This document shows positions 60,977 through 64,000 of a DNA stretch of 64,000 bases, piece by piece (the first letter of the stretch is position 1; each line of letters begins with the position of its first letter). The notes under the pieces are model-generated. The model was not told the origin of the DNA and did no database searches. It was given only the letters and a program-made list of their open reading frames with translations. The position numbers and the translations under genes were made by a program. The DNA is from Microbacterium horticulturae (GTDB lineage Bacteria; Actinomycetota; Actinomycetes; Actinomycetales; Microbacteriaceae), in assembly GCF_029094505.1 (NCBI RefSeq), contig NZ_CP119108.1, positions 620,001-684,000 of the forward strand, read 5' to 3'.

Positions 60977-62821
60977 ATGCCTCGATATCTGCGTGCTCTT
61001 CTCGTCGCGGCCGCGGTGGCCGCGGCATCCCTCCTCTGGGTCGGGCCGGCCGCGGCCGCGGTGCTGCCGTCCGTCGGCGCTGAGCCGGTGTCGGCCGTCG
61101 GCCCCGTTTCGGCGGACGTCGACGACTTCTCGTTCTCGAGCCTTGACGTCGACTACACGCTCGGGCGTGAGGACGATGGCACGAGCACGCTGAAGGTGGT
61201 GGAGACGTTCGTCGCGGACTTTCCGCAGACCGATCAGAATCACGGCATGAAGCGGGCGATCCCCGACACGTACAACGGGCAGCCGCTGAACCTGCATCTC
61301 GTGTCGGTGACCGATGAGAACGGCGATCCGCGTCCGGCCGACACCGACGACGACGACGGATGGTTCACGATCACCTCGCGCAGCGACCAGTACCTGCACG
61401 GTCCGCAGACGTTCGTGTTCACATACACGGCGCGGCACGTGACCTGGCACTTCTCCGACACCGGCGCCGACGAGTTCTACTGGGACGTCAACGGTACCGA
61501 TTGGGGGCAGCCGTTCGGAACGGTGGATGCCACGCTGCACGTGCCTGCGGATCTCGCCGGCGCCCTCACCGGGCGGCAGTCGTGCTACCAGGGTGCGTAC
61601 GGCATCAACGACACGTGCGAGATCACGTCAATGCCCGGTGACGGCGGCGCGGTGACCGTGCACGCGCAGGCCCGCGAGCTGGACGCACGCGAGAACATGA
61701 CGATCGCGGTCGGCTTCACCGCGGGCACGTTCACGCCCTTCGATCCGTCGCTGCTCGCATCGCCGTGGGGCTGGGTGCAGGGCGTCGGCGTGCTCGCGGC
61801 GCTGGCGTCCGTCGTGTCGGCGATCCTCGTGCGGGTGCGCAGGCTTCGGGATGCACCGGGACGCCCGACGATCATCGCCGAGTACACGCCGCCGAAGAAC
61901 GTGGACGCGCTGTTGGCGGCGGTGTTGCGCGGGGCGACGTCGAAGGCGGTGCCGGCGGAGGTGCTCGAGCAGGCCATTCGTGGCAGCATCCGGATGATCG
62001 AGGGCGAACGGCGTGTGTTCGGCACGCACAAGATGCAGGCGGAACTCGTCGATGCGTCGCGCTCGGGTGACAAGGACGGCAGGATGCTGCTGGCCGGCAT
62101 GTTCGGCGACCAGCCGATGCCCGGTGACGTCTTCACCTTCGGGAAGTCGAACAGTCGCTTCGCCAAGGCAGGGCAGAAGATGCTCAAGTGGGGCGCGGCC
62201 GAGGTGAAGCGGCGGCGCTGGAAGCGCGTCGACACTCGGTACGCACGTCGCCTGCCGGTGCTGTTGGCGTTCATCGGCCTGCTCGTCTCGGTGGGTGCCG
62301 GAGTCATCGCCATGGCGATGTACGTGTCGGCGGCTGCGAGCGGGATCCTGCTCATGGCCGGCGTGGCGGCGTTCGTGGCTTCGATGATTCTCATCGCGCG
62401 ATCGCCGCTGACCGCGGATGGTGCGGAGGTGCGCGACCATCTCGAGGGGCTGAAGATGTTCATCGAGTGGGCCGAGGCGGATCGGATCAGGATGCTGCAG
62501 TCGCCGTCCGGCGCCGAGAAGACGCCCGTGGATGTCAATGACAAGCGCCAGGTGCTGAAGATCTATGAGGCGCTGCTGCCGTACGCGGTGGTGTTCGGTC
62601 AGGAGAAGGAGTGGGCGCAGCAGCTCGCGACGATGTATCCGGCCGGAGAAGGGCCGTACTGGTACAGCGGCAACATGGCGGCCTTCAACGCGGCGACCTT
62701 CGCGGCGGGTATCAGCTCGCTGTCGGCGACGGCGGCGTCGTCGTCATCGACGTCGGGCGGCTCCGGCGGCGGTGGCTTCTCCGGCGGAGGTGGCGGCGGT
62801 GGCGGGGGCGGCGGCGTCTGA
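60977..62821 (+). CDS. DUF2207 domain-containing membrane protein
   Basis: Protein of 614 aa. Signal peptide (residues 1-27, ending AAAA), an extracellular beta-rich DUF2207 domain (SFSSLDVDYTLGREDDGTSTLKVVETFVADFP in part; EFYWDVNGTDWGQPF), a membrane helix near 265-285, a cytoplasmic part, then two further helices near 425-475 and a C-terminal Ser/Gly-rich tail ending in a long Gly run (GGGGFSGGGGGGGGGGGV). This layout is standard for the bacterial DUF2207 family, whose function is unknown. Divergent from the MarR gene. Confidence 0.87.
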   Translation: MPRYLRALLVAAAVAAASLLWVGPAAAAVLPSVGAEPVSAVGPVSADVDDFSFSSLDVDYTLGREDDGTSTLKVVETFVADFPQTDQNHGMKRAIPDTYNGQPLNLHLVSVTDENGDPRPADTDDDDGWFTITSRSDQYLHGPQTFVFTYTARHVTWHFSDTGADEFYWDVNGTDWGQPFGTVDATLHVPADLAGALTGRQSCYQGAYGINDTCEITSMPGDGGAVTVHAQARELDARENMTIAVGFTAGTFTPFDPSLLASPWGWVQGVGVLAALASVVSAILVRVRRLRDAPGRPTIIAEYTPPKNVDALLAAVLRGATSKAVPAEVLEQAIRGSIRMIEGERRVFGTHKMQAELVDASRSGDKDGRMLLAGMFGDQPMPGDVFTFGKSNSRFAKAGQKMLKWGAAEVKRRRWKRVDTRYARRLPVLLAFIGLLVSVGAGVIAMAMYVSAAASGILLMAGVAAFVASMILIARSPLTADGAEVRDHLEGLKMFIEWAEADRIRMLQSPSGAEKTPVDVNDKRQVLKIYEALLPYAVVFGQEKEWAQQLATMYPAGEGPYWYSGNMAAFNAATFAAGISSLSATAASSSSTSGGSGGGGFSGGGGGGGGGGGV

Positions 62822-63195
62822 TCCTGCGTCTGATCCTGCGTCTGCTCCCCGTGTCTGCTCCCCGCGTGTGGTTCCCGGGCCTGATCCCGGGTGTAGGTGC
62901 GGGGCCTGATTCAGAGGTCTGATCCCGGGTTGATCCAGGGCTGATCCCGTGATGTTTGTGCGGCACCCGTCCGGCGCAGAGTTCTCGGTTACCGAGCGGC
63001 GCTTCGTCTCGCTGTTCTCGCTCAGTACGGGTCTTGGCGCGTCGACGCGGTCTGGCCGCGTTCGGGTTCTTGGCTGTTGAGCGAGCGCCGCAGGGGCGAG
63101 CGTCATAAGCGCGAGTCGAAGCGACTCGTGAGCAGCCGTATCGATCCTGGAATCGGCCGAACCGATGGCGGCGTGGTGGTTGGTCGGCGCGGGCG
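62822..63195. other. Gene-free convergent gap with short direct repeats
   Basis: Between DUF2207 and the second HNH gene. GTCTGATCCTGC and GTCTGCTCCCCG are each repeated in tandem at 62817-62866, and CTGATCC(C) recurs several times up to 62948. A weak hairpin CGAGTCG/CGACTCG lies near 63115-63131. I see no coding sequence or clear terminator. Confidence 0.5.
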
Positions 63196-64000
63196 TCACG
63201 TGCGTCTGATCTGTTCGGTGGCGGGTGCTCTTGTTCTGCTGCTGTTGAGTCGTCTGCGGAGTGTGTTGCGGGCTCGGTGGAGGGACCCGTGGGTGGGTCG
63301 CCAGGTGTCGGTGGGGTCGAGGTTGCGTGGTGCGCGTACCTGGGGGAGTCCGTCTACCATTCGGATTTGCCATCCGCTGGTTTCGATGGTGCGGTGGTGC
63401 CACCAGCACAGGGGGACGCCGTTGTCGACGTGGGTGGGTCCGCCTTTGCTGTGGGGGATGACGTGGTGGATTTCGCACCAGGTGGCGGGCATGTTGCATC
63501 CGGGGATGATGCAGGTCCCGTCGCGGGCGATGATGGCTTTGCGTTGGTTGGCGTTGAAGGTGCGGTTCGGGGTGCCCAGGGCGATGATGCGCCCGTCGGT
63601 GCCGAAGAGCAGGTGTTGGGTGCCGGCGTTGCAGGCGGCTTGGCGGGCGACGAAGGCGGGGACGGTGCAGTCGGTGCCGTTGATGAATCCGACACTCTCC
63701 TCACCCTCCCGGTCCCGGTCACGGTCCTGGTCGTGGTCGTCGTGTTCGCTGGTGTCGTGGCGGTCGGGGTGCAGGTCGTTGTCGTCGATGGTGATGACCG
63801 TGACGGGCGCGGCGCCACCCAGGGTGGGTGCGTCGGCCGAGCGTACGGCGATGTTCAGGATGGTGGCGAGCACGTCGTGCAGTTTCTGCGCATGTGTGCG
63901 GGGGTCCCGGGGCTCGTCGTGGGTGTGCGCCTCACCCTCGGGGTTCTCGCTGAAGGCCACACCGCCGGAGGGGTCGGGAAGGGTGGTGACGCGGGGGTTG
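63196..64000 (-). CDS. HNH endonuclease, DUF222 type (5' end beyond the window)
   Basis: About 268 C-terminal residues are visible; the frame runs through the right edge of the window, so the N-terminal DUF222 region lies outside. HNH domain: CIIPGCNMPATWCEIHHVIPHSKGGPT (in part), NGVPLCWWHHRTIE, with zinc-knuckle cysteines and catalytic His. Before it stands an unusual Asp/His/Arg linker (HDTSEHDDHDQDRDRDREGE). The HNH part differs clearly from that of the nuclease at 17136-18566, so these are two subfamilies and not recent copies. Confidence 0.88.
   Translation of the reverse strand, partial: NPRVTTLPDPSGGVAFSENPEGEAHTHDEPRDPRTHAQKLHDVLATILNIAVRSADAPTLGGAAPVTVITIDDNDLHPDRHDTSEHDDHDQDRDRDREGEESVGFINGTDCTVPAFVARQAACNAGTQHLLFGTDGRIIALGTPNRTFNANQRKAIIARDGTCIIPGCNMPATWCEIHHVIPHSKGGPTHVDNGVPLCWWHHRTIETSGWQIRMVDGLPQVRAPRNLDPTDTWRPTHGSLHRARNTLRRRLNSSRTRAPATEQIRRT

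Noticed and set aside
17136..64000. Two HNH genes as boundaries of a mobile island
   Set aside because: The HNH domains belong to different subfamilies, and no repeats, integrase or composition change marks the interval.

Overview
The window is high-GC DNA (roughly 70 % G+C by eye) from an actinobacterium, most likely a member of the Microbacteriaceae close to Microbacterium. This rests on the mix of families: a DUF7882-type protein at the left edge, DUF6098, two DUF222/HNH nucleases, DUF6328, many leaderless or GTG-started genes behind TANNNT -10 boxes, and a DtxR/IdeR-type iron box. I see no rRNA, phage, plasmid, IS element or CRISPR array. There is one tRNA (Arg-ACG).

Layout. 1-7.6 kb: a stress and housekeeping block (DUF7882, DUF6098, ferritin-like DUF892, a small membrane protein coupled to transketolase, Dps, topoisomerase IB, SDR, histidine phosphatase, iron-regulated siderophore-interacting protein). 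8-42.4 kb: a large L-arabinose/arabinan super-locus. It holds a YtfQRT-YjfF furanose transporter with an extra ATPase and its LacI regulator. Two further three-component sugar ABC transporters follow, each with a LacI regulator and an arabinofuranosidase (GH51 AbfA, GH127). Then come alditol oxidase, an NAD-dependent epimerase/dehydrogenase, araD-araB-araA with another LacI regulator, and an aldose 1-epimerase. It is interrupted by a SulP transporter, a DUF222-HNH nuclease, DUF6328 and a two-lobed aspartic protease. 42.7-46 kb: a DUF4956 / VTC polyphosphate-polymerase-like / DUF4353 carbohydrate-binding lipoprotein operon. 46-52 kb: a conserved actinobacterial protein, tRNA-Arg, and a GntR-regulated EhuBCDA amino-acid/ectoine-type importer. 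52-64 kb: prolyl oligopeptidase, VOC protein, L-serine dehydratase, an MFS-GH2-DUF2804 operon, a divergent MarR/DUF2207 pair, and a second HNH nuclease cut by the window edge.

How the genes fit together. The two extracellular-sugar importers probably bring in arabino-oligosaccharides. GH51 and GH127 would release L-arabinose (alpha- and beta-linked, respectively), the Ytf system would import free furanose sugar, GalM would equilibrate anomers, and AraA-AraB-AraD would convert L-arabinose to D-xylulose 5-phosphate. The nearby transketolase could act on that product but is unlinked. The same palindromic operator core, TGTTACCGGT(A/C)ACA, lies upstream of both the ytf operon and araDBA. The LacI proteins beside these two operons have nearly the same recognition helix, so one regulon spanning 27 kb is likely.

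Non-coding structure is rich. Four long inverted repeats sit in convergent gene junctions, and two of them share the same 25-nt arms. There are several minisatellites, two strong hairpins directly after solute-binding-protein genes, and a striking excess of the word GGATGCCG on both strands.
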